Assembly: GCA_031373665.1 (NCBI GenBank)
Contig: JANMMZ010000093.1
Coordinates: forward strand, 40,336-104,335
DNA length: 64,000 nt
Direction of reading: 5' to 3'
DNA from: M3007 sp031373665
Lineage (GTDB): Bacteria > Bacteroidota > Bacteroidia > Chitinophagales > Saprospiraceae
How positions within the stretch are numbered: the stretch's first letter is position 1; every line of letters starts with the position of its first letter. The notes under the pieces were generated by a model. It made no database searches. It was not told the DNA's origin and saw only the letters and a list, made by a program, of their open reading frames with translations. Positions 17,394 to 26,314 of this stretch are shown piece by piece. The translations under genes were made by a program, and so were the position numbers.

Positions 17394-19235
17394 ATGTACC
17401 GATTTATCTTCCTTTTTTTTATTTTTAATCCCCCCTTTACGTTTAGCCAGCATACTTGTCAATGTAATGACTATGATCTACGCAAGAAAAACAAGGAGCC
17501 TGACAGCCTGATTGCCCAACATTTATTGGGAAACGCTTCGCTAGTTTGTCAGGCGAAAGGCTTTGAAATACTGGCTAATCTGCTCACCAATGACCTGCAG
17601 TTGGATTCGGCGGAGGTCTTCCTTCGCAAGGCTGAACAAGGCTTTAAAAATGCGGGTTGTTCAGATACTATTTTGCTGAATACCTACAAGATATGGGCGC
17701 AGGTGTATTATGCCCAGGCCAATTTTGCTCAAGCGCAGGTATATAGTTTAAAGATGCTACACTGTGCTGAATCTGCTGGAAATTTATATGAACTGGCAAA
17801 AGGATACACGATGATTGCCCAACTTTTCAACCAAACCAACCAGGCAGAAAAAGGCATTGTTTATACGCAAAAAGCGGTAAAACTCTTGCCCAAACTTGAT
17901 AATAATGAGCAATACAGTCTGTTTTTTTTCCTTTGCAAGAGGTATTTATGGCATTATCAGGACACCAAAATCCAATCAAGTTTAGATTCTTCCGAGTTAT
18001 TTAGTCTGGAATATTTGGCCAGAGCACGTAGTAGAAAGGAAAATGTTAGTATCAGCAACGCATTTAACAGCCTGCAAGGTGTCGCTTATGAACGAGGCGA
18101 ATTTCAAAAAGCCATAAGCCTACTCGATAGTTCGTTCAACTACATTTCTAAAACCAACTACGATAATCATCGGCTATACTTTGCTGACAAGGCCAATATT
18201 ATGATCGAATTAAAACAATACAAAACAGCACAACAACTCGCTGATTCATCGCTGCAATATGCTTTACGCTATTACAATCCTGCATTTGTAGCAGATATCT
18301 ATGGATTGCAACAAAAGATCGCTATACGAATGGGTGATTACAAAAAGGCATACGACTTGAGTAATTTGTATTATGCAATTACAGACAGTATTAGGTCTGT
18401 TGAAAAAATGGAAATCGTTGCGGAATTAGAGAAAAAGTACAATCAGGCCAAAAATGAAACCATTATACAGGACTTGGATAAAAAAAAGCAGTTGTACATG
18501 CTACTGGCATTAGTTGGCTTATTTGCTTCCTTATGTATTGGTTTTTTCTTTCGGCAACAAAGACTGAAACACAAACAGGATATTTTGGAAACGGAACAAC
18601 GGCTCAATCGAGCAAGAATGAACCCTCATTTCTTTTTCAATGCACTCGCCACCTTACAAAAATTTGCACTCCGAGACAATGATGGCCAGGCCTTGGCAAG
18701 TAATCTATCCAAGTTTAGTAACATCATGCGCGAAACACTGGAAAGCACCTACAAAGAGTACGTAACCATTGAGGAGGAAATGGATTTCCTGAATGAATAC
18801 CTCGAAGTTCAGAAAATCAGGTTTCCACAAACATTTAGTTACCAGATTATTGCTAATCCTAATATGGAGATTGATGACATATTGATCCCTTCGATGATTT
18901 TACAGCCCTTCGTAGAAAACAGTATCGAGCATGGCTTCTCTGGCATTGATTATTCTGGCCATGTGGATATACAATTTAAGGTGGTAGAAAAAGAAATACA
19001 AATAGAAATCAGTGATAATGGCAAGGGATTGATGACAACTTATAAGGAAAATAATGAACACATCAGCCGGGCCAGTCAGATCATCAAAGACAGGATCTTT
19101 TTATTGAATATCAAACTGAAAACAAAAGCTGGTTTTAGCATAGATAACAACCAAAATGGAATGGGCGCACTCGTTAAAATCCATTTGCCCTTAATATTCA
19201 AAAGCACTACACTATATGAAAATACTCATCATTGA
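17394..19235 (+). CDS. TPR-containing LytS/YehU-type sensor histidine kinase
   Basis: A 613-residue membrane histidine kinase. A signal peptide (about 1-18) exports a periplasmic TPR-rich sensor region (about 40-340, with AEVFLRKAEQGFK and YTMIAQLFNQTNQAEKG). One membrane segment (about 367-386, MLLALVGLFASLCIGFFF) leads to a His_kinase domain of the LytS class with NRARMNPHFFFNAL (phospho-acceptor H412), N-box PFVENSIEHGF and G-box DNGKGL. Its 3' end overlaps the LytTR response regulator gene by 20 bases, so the two form a coupled two-component system. A plausible target is the secreted fibronectin-III protein encoded directly downstream. Confidence 0.92.
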   Translation: MYRFIFLFFIFNPPFTFSQHTCQCNDYDLRKKNKEPDSLIAQHLLGNASLVCQAKGFEILANLLTNDLQLDSAEVFLRKAEQGFKNAGCSDTILLNTYKIWAQVYYAQANFAQAQVYSLKMLHCAESAGNLYELAKGYTMIAQLFNQTNQAEKGIVYTQKAVKLLPKLDNNEQYSLFFFLCKRYLWHYQDTKIQSSLDSSELFSLEYLARARSRKENVSISNAFNSLQGVAYERGEFQKAISLLDSSFNYISKTNYDNHRLYFADKANIMIELKQYKTAQQLADSSLQYALRYYNPAFVADIYGLQQKIAIRMGDYKKAYDLSNLYYAITDSIRSVEKMEIVAELEKKYNQAKNETIIQDLDKKKQLYMLLALVGLFASLCIGFFFRQQRLKHKQDILETEQRLNRARMNPHFFFNALATLQKFALRDNDGQALASNLSKFSNIMRETLESTYKEYVTIEEEMDFLNEYLEVQKIRFPQTFSYQIIANPNMEIDDILIPSMILQPFVENSIEHGFSGIDYSGHVDIQFKVVEKEIQIEISDNGKGLMTTYKENNEHISRASQIIKDRIFLLNIKLKTKAGFSIDNNQNGMGALVKIHLPLIFKSTTLYENTHH

Positions 19236-19992
19236 TAACGAAGCACAAATCCGCTCCATTTTAAAAGAAATGATCTTATTGTGGTCAAATGGTATGCATA
19301 CTGTAGAGGAAGCAGATGGCGTTGCCAGCGGATTGAAGGAGATCCATCACTTCCAACCAGACATCGTGATGCTCGACGTTGAAATGGACGACGGCACCGG
19401 TTTTGACCTGTTAAAACAAGTGATGAACCCGCGATTTCAATTGATTTTCACGACCGCTCACAACAAATATGCGGTGCAAGCCTTCAAATTCAGTGCCATG
19501 GACTATCTACTCAAGCCCATTGATCCAACCGAATTGAACAACAGCCTAGAAAAAGCAGCCGAAAAAATGCTGAACAGTAACTTGCAGCGGCAACTTGCTG
19601 TGATGATGGAACAATGGACGGAAAAGAAACCCGCGGATCCACAAATCGTTCTTAAAGACATAGACAAGACCTATTTTGTCAAAATAAATGACATCCTGTA
19701 CTGCGAAGCAGAAGGGGCTTACACCAAGTTTTACCTAACAACAGGCGATCCTATTTTTGTCTCCCGAACTTTGAGAACCTATGAGGAGATTTTAGCACCA
19801 TCCGGTTTTATTAGAACGCACCATTCTTGTCTTGTCAATCCGAATAAAATTAAAATATACGACCGAAAAACAGATAACGGCACCCTCGTGCTGGAAGGCG
19901 GTATCATGCTCCCTGTCGCACAGCGCAAAAAGGAATTTGTCATGCAGTTTTTAGAAAATCGGAACGGTGTCAGAAATGTGTTTTTTGCCTGA
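19216..19992 (+). CDS. LytTR-family response regulator
   Basis: A 258-residue regulator with an N-terminal receiver domain (acidic pair near residues 7-8, phospho-acceptor D54 in VMLDVEMDDG, FTTAHNKYAVQAF, conserved Lys in LLKPIDP). The C-terminal LytTR DNA-binding domain (about 155-250) contains KINDILYCEAEGAYTKFYL and FIRTHHSCLVNPNKI. It is translated from a start inside the end of the histidine kinase gene, its evident partner. The direct targets cannot be seen; LytTR proteins bind paired short repeats, which I did not find with confidence upstream of the following gene. Confidence 0.93.
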   Translation: MKILIIDNEAQIRSILKEMILLWSNGMHTVEEADGVASGLKEIHHFQPDIVMLDVEMDDGTGFDLLKQVMNPRFQLIFTTAHNKYAVQAFKFSAMDYLLKPIDPTELNNSLEKAAEKMLNSNLQRQLAVMMEQWTEKKPADPQIVLKDIDKTYFVKINDILYCEAEGAYTKFYLTTGDPIFVSRTLRTYEEILAPSGFIRTHHSCLVNPNKIKIYDRKTDNGTLVLEGGIMLPVAQRKKEFVMQFLENRNGVRNVFFA

Positions 19993-20046
19993 ATAGGTAA
20001 ATCTATCACTTACCAAACGACTGCTTGCAGTTGTCAAATCTACATT

Positions 20047-20074
20047 TTTGCGGCTACCGCACACCTTACCTTTG
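20047..20074 (+). promoter_or_regulatory. Promoter of the fibronectin-III T9SS protein
   Basis: TTTG (20047-20050) is followed after 16 bases by TACCTTTG (20067-20074), close to the Bacteroidota promoter pattern. The leader to the ATG at 20153 is about 75 bases. Confidence 0.45.
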
Positions 20075-20152
20075 TTAAAAGAAAGGACTTGTACTTCACC
20101 ACTGATGTACAAGTACCCAAAAACAGATTTTTTAATCTTTAAATTTTTTAAC

Positions 20153-22348
20153 ATGGTAAAATTCTTTAAAATCCTGACGATGGTCACCATCGTTTTCATC
20201 CATCAGCAAGTATTTGCTCAATGTGATGCACCCACCAATCTGACGGTCACTTACGACAACGTCCTCAACACGTCCATTTTTAGTTGGGATCCCGTTTCTA
20301 CGGCATCAGAATATCGGTTTCAGTTGAAATTTGAATGGGATGCCTGGGCAGAGGTAGATGAAATCCTTTCAAATAGCACTTACAGTATTACGGGTTTAGC
20401 GACGAGTTTCCCTTTTGAATGGCGGGTAAGCAGCATTTGTAACACAGTTGAGAGTGCTTTCGGTCCCACGCAATCCTATACCGTCCCATGCCCTTTGCCA
20501 AACGGACTCAACGCAACCAATATCACAACGAGTTCCGCGACCCTAAATTGGGCTTATTTCCCAGGCACAAACTTTAGTTTTTCATTGGGTTATCGCATCG
20601 CAAACTCAAATGCCTCTTGGACTACCTTGGGCACTACTTCAGCGTTTACCTATAACATCAGTGGATTGCAGTCCAATACGACTTATGAATGGTGTGTCAA
20701 TACCAATTGCAGTTTCTTCAATAGCAATCCAGCGACGGGTATATTTACAACAGCTATTAGTTGTGGTGCACCCACCAACCTGACGGTCACTTACGATAAT
20801 GTGCTCAACAAGTCCACCTTTAGTTGGGATCCCGTTTCCACAGCGACCCAATATCGGTTTCAGTTAAAATTTCCATGGGGTACCTGGACAAACACTTCGT
20901 CTGCTGTACAGAATATCGGTCCAGACAACACCTATTCCTATACTGGTTTGGCTACCAGTTTCCCTTTTCAGTGGCGGGTAAGTAGTATTTGTAACACGGT
21001 TGAAAGTACTTTTAGTCCCACCCAATCTTACACCGTCCCATGCCCTTTGCCAAACGGACTCAACGTAACCAACATCACAACGAGTTCCGCGACCCTAAAT
21101 TGGGCTTATTTCCCAGGTGTAAACTTCACCTTTTCATGTAGTTATCGAATCGCAAACTCGAATGCTGCGTGGACACCTGTGGGTACTACGTCAGCGTTTA
21201 CCTTGAATGTCAGCGCATTACAGCCCAATACGACGTACGAATGGTGCGTCAATACCAATTGCAGTTATTTCAACAGCAACCCCGCGATTAGTCAATTTAC
21301 AACAGCCGTCGGTTGCGGTCTTCCATTTAATTTGACCAATACCAATACCACAAATACACAAAACCGCGTGAACTGGACCAGCATTAATGGTGCCACAAGT
21401 TATACTGTCCAATATAAGGCAAACAGCGCAACCAACTGGACGACCGTCAATACCAATACCAATTCCCGCAACCTCACAGGTCTTACTCCAGAAACCCTGT
21501 ATGACTGGAAGGTTCGGGTTAATTGCCCTTCTGGAAGTGGTGATTATACAGCACCGATGCAATTTCATACCTATTCCACTTATTGCTATTCTTATGGCCT
21601 CAATAACAGCGAATGGATAGATTTATTCAGCCTGGGTATGATTTCCAGAATATCGGGTAAGGATGTCAGCGGCTATTTTAGGTCAAGCCAGAGTACAGAC
21701 TTACTCATCGGTTCCAGCACCAATGCTGGACAACTCAGTTGTGGATTTCCACCAGGTATTGTTAACCTTCAGAAATTTGTGATTTATATTGACTTCAATA
21801 GAAATGGCAATTTTGGAGATGCAGGAGAGCAGGTACTCGCGCCTTTAAGCACGACTGGCAGTGGTATCTTTAATTTTAACATAGCCATTCCCAACAATGT
21901 GACACCTGGACCGACCAAATTGAGGCTTATCTTGCGTCAGGGTACCGGAAGTTTAGCACCTTGTGGCGGTAATGTCCGTGGAGAAGTAGAAGATTATGTG
22001 GTGAACTTGACGACCGCGTTGACAGGACAAGGCGGAGATGGTCTTTCCGCGGAAAAGGCTGAATTGGAATCAGAAATAGAAGTTGAAGACAGAAATGCCA
22101 CGCATGTATTGGAGAACGTTTTGGTTTCACCAAATCCAGGAAATGGCCTTTATTATGTCCAATTAGGTGAACTACATGACATAGCGTACAAGGTCGTCAA
22201 TGCCCTAAGTGGAGTCATAGTGACGGGTAATATCAGCGAGACATCTGGCTTTGATCTGGATCTTAGCCAACAACCAAGCGGTATCTATTACCTTTTGATA
22301 GGGAATGAAATGGGAAGACAAAAACTAGTGCCTTTGGTGAAATTGTAA
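20153..22348 (+). CDS. Secreted fibronectin-III repeat protein with GEVED and T9SS domains
   Basis: A 731-residue secreted protein. The ATG at 20153 begins a good signal peptide (MVKFFKILTMVTIVFIHQQVFAQ); the open frame further upstream lacks one. Five fibronectin-III-like modules follow (about 24-475). The first pair, starting CDAPTNLTVTYDN, is repeated as a second pair starting CGAPTNLTVTYDN. A GEVED domain (about 500-620, VIYIDFNRNGNFGDAGEQ and GEVEDYVV) and a type A T9SS sorting domain (about 655-731, VSPNPGNGLYYVQ, GIYYLLIG) complete it. No enzyme domain is present, so it is likely a cell-surface or matrix protein. It lies downstream of the LytS/LytTR pair. Confidence 0.9.
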   Translation: MVKFFKILTMVTIVFIHQQVFAQCDAPTNLTVTYDNVLNTSIFSWDPVSTASEYRFQLKFEWDAWAEVDEILSNSTYSITGLATSFPFEWRVSSICNTVESAFGPTQSYTVPCPLPNGLNATNITTSSATLNWAYFPGTNFSFSLGYRIANSNASWTTLGTTSAFTYNISGLQSNTTYEWCVNTNCSFFNSNPATGIFTTAISCGAPTNLTVTYDNVLNKSTFSWDPVSTATQYRFQLKFPWGTWTNTSSAVQNIGPDNTYSYTGLATSFPFQWRVSSICNTVESTFSPTQSYTVPCPLPNGLNVTNITTSSATLNWAYFPGVNFTFSCSYRIANSNAAWTPVGTTSAFTLNVSALQPNTTYEWCVNTNCSYFNSNPAISQFTTAVGCGLPFNLTNTNTTNTQNRVNWTSINGATSYTVQYKANSATNWTTVNTNTNSRNLTGLTPETLYDWKVRVNCPSGSGDYTAPMQFHTYSTYCYSYGLNNSEWIDLFSLGMISRISGKDVSGYFRSSQSTDLLIGSSTNAGQLSCGFPPGIVNLQKFVIYIDFNRNGNFGDAGEQVLAPLSTTGSGIFNFNIAIPNNVTPGPTKLRLILRQGTGSLAPCGGNVRGEVEDYVVNLTTALTGQGGDGLSAEKAELESEIEVEDRNATHVLENVLVSPNPGNGLYYVQLGELHDIAYKVVNALSGVIVTGNISETSGFDLDLSQQPSGIYYLLIGNEMGRQKLVPLVKL
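20222..21310 (+). repeat. Tandem duplication of a two-module fibronectin-III unit (540 and about 549 bp)
   Basis: The unit beginning TGTGATGCACCCACCAA (20222) recurs as TGTGGTGCACCCACCAA (20762). The copies stay nearly identical over long stretches and differ by a small in-frame insertion in copy 2 around 20885-20940. Confidence 0.85.
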
Positions 22349-22370
22349 GCACCTTTGGTAGGATAATTAA

Positions 22371-22408
22371 TACAGCCCAACAGATTTTAAAAAATCCGTT
22401 GGGCTGTA
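22371..22408 (+). terminator. Hairpin terminator after the fibronectin-III gene
   Basis: TACAGCCCAAC-a-GATTTT pairs with AAAATC-c-GTTGGGCTGTA around a two-base loop, with one mismatch, and is followed by TTTTAG. It lies 23 bases after the stop. Confidence 0.75.
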
Positions 22409-22438
22409 TTTTAGTATTGCTACCAAATACCATTCAGC

Positions 22439-22639
22439 ATGTTAATATGTACTAAAAGCCAAAACATCGGCCAAAAAAACATGGGACACTCCAGCAACCT
22501 TTCCCAAAATTCGATTAGTAAGTTGGAGCGGGGGATGTGTCAAGTTGACACCCAAGAAAAAGCCGAAATTGCCAAATCTCTGGGTGTATTGGCATACACC
22601 GAGCCCGCCCATAAGGATCCTGAATTGTATCGGGGATGA
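22439..22639 (+). pseudogene. Remnant of an XRE/HTH_3-type regulator
   Basis: The 66-residue frame contains SQNSISKLERGMCQVDTQEK and then AEIAKSLGVL, which matches helices 3-5 of an HTH_3 domain (consensus SQ-x2-ISKLERG followed by IAKALGV). The N-terminal first helices are missing or degenerate, there is no C-terminal domain, and the frame starts just after the terminator of the gene upstream. It overlaps the tail of the frameshifted minus-strand gene. I read it as a fragment, not a working regulator. Confidence 0.45.
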
Positions 22640-23074
22640 CCCCATTCTCAAGACCTGTATTTCGAATATAACGATCACGTCTAATTACCTCAAATATATG
22701 TCTTAGATACAGGGCTCCCCTATTTCCATGAAAACCATTGTTCATGCTCCGCACTATAAAAACTGGCTCATATCGGTATTGCTTCAATATCGGAAACTCT
22801 ACTATGATAGGCATGGACTCAAATAACTTTCGTGAATTAGAATCTGGATATATGCTATCTATCTTTAATATTTTTTGATACATAGCGATCCTAAATCGCC
22901 TAGACTCGCTCATGGTGAAGTCAATGATTGCCTTTCGCATGGCAGAATCTATTGGTTGAGGCGCATTTAGTAGTCTAATTAGAGCCTCCTCATTGGGTCA
23001 TCTCTCTGGGCTTGTACGAATACAATCGGTTGAACCAACCAACATAAGATAAATATTTGTGTCCTAATATTCAT
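22515..23074 (-). pseudogene. Frameshifted gene for a small secreted protein of unknown family
   Basis: Read on the minus strand from ATG 23074, the frame encodes a signal peptide (MNIRTQIFILCWLVQPIVFVQAQ), then RDDP, and stops soon after. One base missing in the CCC run at 22995-22997 would join it to the next frame, which continues NEEALIRLLNAPQPIDSAM and then about 125 further residues (MSESRRFRIAMYQKILKID, RNTGLENGVI). The join makes one coherent exported protein of about 145-187 residues. The last part, downstream of about 22640, overlaps the HTH remnant and may not belong to the original gene. The family is unknown. A sequencing or assembly error is an alternative to true decay. Confidence 0.55.
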
Positions 23075-23551
23075 ATATTTTAGTATATTATTGTAATACA
23101 TCCGAAAAGCAGGTGGAAAGTGGAGGCTAATACTATGAAATACTTAATTCTGTTCATAATTATTTTGAAAAAGGGTTATTTGCATGGGTGCACCTAGCCC
23201 AGGATTTCCCGTCGTAGTAGGATGGGAAAACGGATGAACCGGATCGAACGGATTTATACGGATAGTAGTTCAATATTACTATTCCGCAAATATACACTCA
23301 ATCAATGCATAAACTCACTTTAAAAACAGGTTATATTTAATATTCAATTACTTATCGATTAATTTTACTGGTAAGTAAACTTCAACTGAGTAAAAAATAA
23401 TTAAATATTTGTTTTAAAATTTGCACACTAATATAAAACATATTATTTTTGTGCCGAGTTTTAATACTGCGTAAATAATAGATAGTCAAATAGATATGTA
23501 AATTTACGTTTTTTAGAATACAATATGTATTAACACAAATAATTTAAATTT
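23075..23551. other. Gene-free AT-rich interval with a short hairpin repeat and a promoter-like site
   Basis: No coding frame is convincing. At about 23206-23230 there is TTTCCC...GGGAAA around CGTAGTAGGATG; a close copy of the CGTAGTAGGATGG core occurs at 17202-17214. Near 23440-23455, TATTTTTG fits the TAnnTTTG element and could start the transcript of the gene at 23552. Confidence 0.4.
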
Positions 23552-24256
23552 ATGAAAAAGCAATCAGACCATAGGGCTTACAATGTTTCGGAAGCCGATT
23601 TGTATGTCACTTGTATGGATGCCATCAGGGCAGCACACCGCGATGAGGCTTTGTTTCAGCAATATGGCTATGGTATAGAGCGACTTAAGGGCTTTAAGGC
23701 ATTGTGCGATCAATTTCAAGCACTCAGCAGCGATGATGAGTTGGTGGGCGAGCAAATGATCTTAACCGAAAAGAAGGTGCAGGCGGCTGAAAAACTAAAA
23801 ACTTCCATCCGCTCATTGATGACGCGGGTAGCCATGAAATTTCACGATAAAACAGGGCGATTTCGCAAATTTGGTACATCCAAACTAGGCGACATGAGTG
23901 ATCCACAACTGTTGTTTTGTGGCCGACGGGTGGCGCGGGTGGCGCGACAACAAATAGATTTTTTGGCAGATGTAGGGCTCACAGAAACGGTGATCCAAAG
24001 GGTCGTGGATGCTTGTACAGCCTTTGAAAATGCTATGAATATTCAGCAAGATAAATTGCATGACCGCGATATTGGCGTGGAGCGCAGAACGGATCAAGGC
24101 AATAAAATTTATAAGGAGTTGGTGGTACTGGCCGACATAGGCAAAGATATATGGGTGGAAAAAGACCCTGTCAAATATGAGCAGTATAAATTATATGATA
24201 GTAATGCTGATCAGAAACGAGCAAAAAAAATGACAGCCAACTTGCAAAACCCTTAA
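23552..24256 (+). CDS. Helical hypothetical protein, 234 residues
   Basis: A soluble, mostly alpha-helical, charged protein with no signal peptide or membrane segment (opens MKKQSDHRAYNVSEADLYVT; central AEKLKTSIRSLMTRVAMKF; Arg-rich GRRVARVARQQIDFL). The family is not recognised. The gene stands alone, preceded by a long AT-rich region and followed by a promoter for the next gene. The coding call rests on length, composition and the absence of overlapping alternatives. Confidence 0.75.
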   Translation: MKKQSDHRAYNVSEADLYVTCMDAIRAAHRDEALFQQYGYGIERLKGFKALCDQFQALSSDDELVGEQMILTEKKVQAAEKLKTSIRSLMTRVAMKFHDKTGRFRKFGTSKLGDMSDPQLLFCGRRVARVARQQIDFLADVGLTETVIQRVVDACTAFENAMNIQQDKLHDRDIGVERRTDQGNKIYKELVVLADIGKDIWVEKDPVKYEQYKLYDSNADQKRAKKMTANLQNP

Positions 24257-24317
24257 ATAAGACGGTATTTTTCTTAAAAGTTACACTTATTTAACATGGT
24301 GTGCGCGGGTCAAAAGT

Positions 24318-24325
24318 TATCTTTG
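24318..24325 (+). promoter_or_regulatory. Probable -7 element for the 422-residue secreted protein
   Basis: TATCTTTG fits TAnnTTTG and lies 82 bases before the ATG at 24408. No -33 element is evident. Confidence 0.4.
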
Positions 24326-24407
24326 CGGTAAATCTAAGTACTAGTATAAATCTACTACTTAACATCATATTTTCTAACGATTTCCGTTTACTAAATTTAT
24401 TTTTTTG

Positions 24408-25676
24408 ATGAAAAACCTTACAGTTTTTACCATTTTACTCGCCTTTACTCTCGGCCTTTCAGAAGTAAAAGCCCAGAATTGGTCTGATTTTGGATCAATG
24501 CTTGCACAATTAGACTCTCTAAAACGTGCAGAATACCTGACCAACCTTGATGTGTTGCAAAACATCAATGGATATGGTTCATTTACGTTTGGTCAAGGAG
24601 TTGACAGTTTGACACAAATCACCAATGAGCCCAATCCAGTTACAGGAGTAGGTGCATTGCTTCCTTCTTTGGGAAGCATTCGTGATACTACTATTTCTTT
24701 TTTAAACCTGAATAATTTTACTTTTTTGGACAGTTTATCTGCCATCCAAGAATTGGACACCCTGAGCCAGTACTGGGATAACGAAAATGAAAACGTTTAT
24801 GGACTTTTTGATACCTACATGGGTGAATTAAATGGAATAAATAGCCTGCCAAACAACTATATTGGTACCAGCCCTACCATTTGGAACACCAATCAAGATA
24901 GTTTGCAGAATAACCAACAATTCGCATTCAATGTAACTCCAGCCAATGGAATTATGGATTTCAATAATCTTTTTGACAACTTATTTAATCCGCAGTATTT
25001 CACCCACTTGGAGATCTTCACTGGTATTCAAGATGCAAAGGCTAGTTATTATGGATTCACTTACAATACGAGCCTTCCAGTGTTGGGTATTCGTTCAGTA
25101 GAGAACTTTGATCGTACTTGGGAATCTCGCTGGAGGATTCAGGGCAGTTGGTTTGCCAAAGATGTCGTTTCTACCAATGTAGAAGGCGGCACCTTAGAAA
25201 TGGGTAAGAACTCCCCATTCATGTTCAATGGAAATTTCAATGTGATGTACAATCCAGTGGTTTTGACAGAACCTTCAGCATCGACTCAAGTACGTGTTTT
25301 GACGATGTTTGGTATAGATGCTGCCACTTATGTGCCAGCACACAAGCAAGCGGCTGGCTTAGTTGGGGCAAGCAATGTCGGTTATACCACAGGTTGGGGA
25401 CCAGTCGTAGGTGCCGGTATTGCTACCCGCAAGGGTGAAGTAACGGTCTATGCACTGACCAGCACTGCATTTGGTGATGTAGTATGTGGATCTGACTACA
25501 AAGACTCTGGTTATTTGTATCGCTCTACCAAAGTAGAGGCAGGTATCCGTTTTTCTGACAAAATCAATGTCCGCTACGAACGCGGCCTTTCCAACAACTG
25601 GGCAACACCGGGCAGCAAAAGTGTTCGTTATAACCAAGTTACGATTGGATTGCCAACTACTGGCTTATTCAGGTAA
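24408..25676 (+). CDS. Secreted or outer-membrane hypothetical protein, 422 residues
   Basis: Begins with a signal peptide (MKNLTVFTILLAFTLGLSEVKAQ). The middle (about 60-220) is rich in Asn, Leu and Asp. The C-terminal half (about 230-422) shows alternating strands with many aromatic residues (GPVVGAGIATRKGEVTVYAL, YLYRSTKVEAGIRFSDKINV), suggesting an outer-membrane beta-barrel part. No T9SS tail is evident. The family is not recognised. I used ATG 24408 rather than the TTG just before it. A strong bidirectional terminator follows. Confidence 0.78.
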   Translation: MKNLTVFTILLAFTLGLSEVKAQNWSDFGSMLAQLDSLKRAEYLTNLDVLQNINGYGSFTFGQGVDSLTQITNEPNPVTGVGALLPSLGSIRDTTISFLNLNNFTFLDSLSAIQELDTLSQYWDNENENVYGLFDTYMGELNGINSLPNNYIGTSPTIWNTNQDSLQNNQQFAFNVTPANGIMDFNNLFDNLFNPQYFTHLEIFTGIQDAKASYYGFTYNTSLPVLGIRSVENFDRTWESRWRIQGSWFAKDVVSTNVEGGTLEMGKNSPFMFNGNFNVMYNPVVLTEPSASTQVRVLTMFGIDAATYVPAHKQAAGLVGASNVGYTTGWGPVVGAGIATRKGEVTVYALTSTAFGDVVCGSDYKDSGYLYRSTKVEAGIRFSDKINVRYERGLSNNWATPGSKSVRYNQVTIGLPTTGLFR

Positions 25677-25695
25677 GTCATTGTTTTTGAGTTAA

Positions 25696-25740
25696 ATATA
25701 AATCGCCAACTGGATAGATAACCCAGTTGGCGATTTATAT
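25696..25740. terminator. Bidirectional terminator between convergent genes
   Basis: ATATAAATCGCCAACTGG pairs perfectly (18 bp) with CCAGTTGGCGATTTATAT around a nine-base loop, with T-rich sequence on both sides. It sits between convergent genes ending at 25676 (+) and 25761 (-). Confidence 0.85.
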
Positions 25741-25760
25741 TTTGGAACATACAAAAACAA

Positions 25761-26309
25761 TTACCTATTTGCAACAAATTTATCAGCCAATTCCAAGGCG
25801 ATCATACCCACCCTAGTGTCCAAGTTCTTGATACTTTCCAAGTCGCAATTAAACAATTCAGGATAGGCATCATACATAAAGTTGAGGAGCTGTTTCTTCA
25901 AGTCAAGTATTTCTTCATCGCCTAACTCCGGCATATTTGAAGGCTCAATGATTACCCCTTTTAGCATTTTCTCGGCCAATGCAATCATTTCTCCAGCCTT
26001 GTTCTTTAAAAACGATACACTGATAGGTGCTTCTTGAGCAATCGTGTAATGTTCAGAAAAAAAACGGCGAATCAAATGGCTCAAATCAAGTACTTTTGAT
26101 TGTCTTGATACAGACATGCGATCTTCTTCCATTTCGCGATCCAGAGAGCCATATGTGCCTCGCTCCCCTACCCTTTTGTCAATCCAATGACCCGATTCCT
26201 CGTGCCTTTCTTCCTTGACCCATTTTCCGCTTTCTTGATTGCGCCGTATCAGACCCACGATGAGTGTACCTAATACGAACAAGGCTATGAGAATTCCGAG
26301 CATATACAT
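25761..26309 (-). CDS. Membrane-anchored hypothetical protein, 182 residues
   Basis: One N-terminal membrane segment (about 2-20, MLGILIALFVLGTLIVGLI) is followed by a charged linker and a helical soluble domain (about 70-182, with HLIRRFFSEHYTIAQEAPIS and ILDLKKQLLNFMYDAYPELF). The family is not recognised. It is the last gene of a minus-strand unit with PnuC (gap 5 bases) and the M1 peptidase (gap 6 bases), so it is probably co-expressed with nicotinamide riboside uptake; a functional link is not shown. Confidence 0.75.
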   Translation of the reverse strand: MYMLGILIALFVLGTLIVGLIRRNQESGKWVKEERHEESGHWIDKRVGERGTYGSLDREMEEDRMSVSRQSKVLDLSHLIRRFFSEHYTIAQEAPISVSFLKNKAGEMIALAEKMLKGVIIEPSNMPELGDEEILDLKKQLLNFMYDAYPELFNCDLESIKNLDTRVGMIALELADKFVANR

Positions 26310-26314
26310 TTTAA

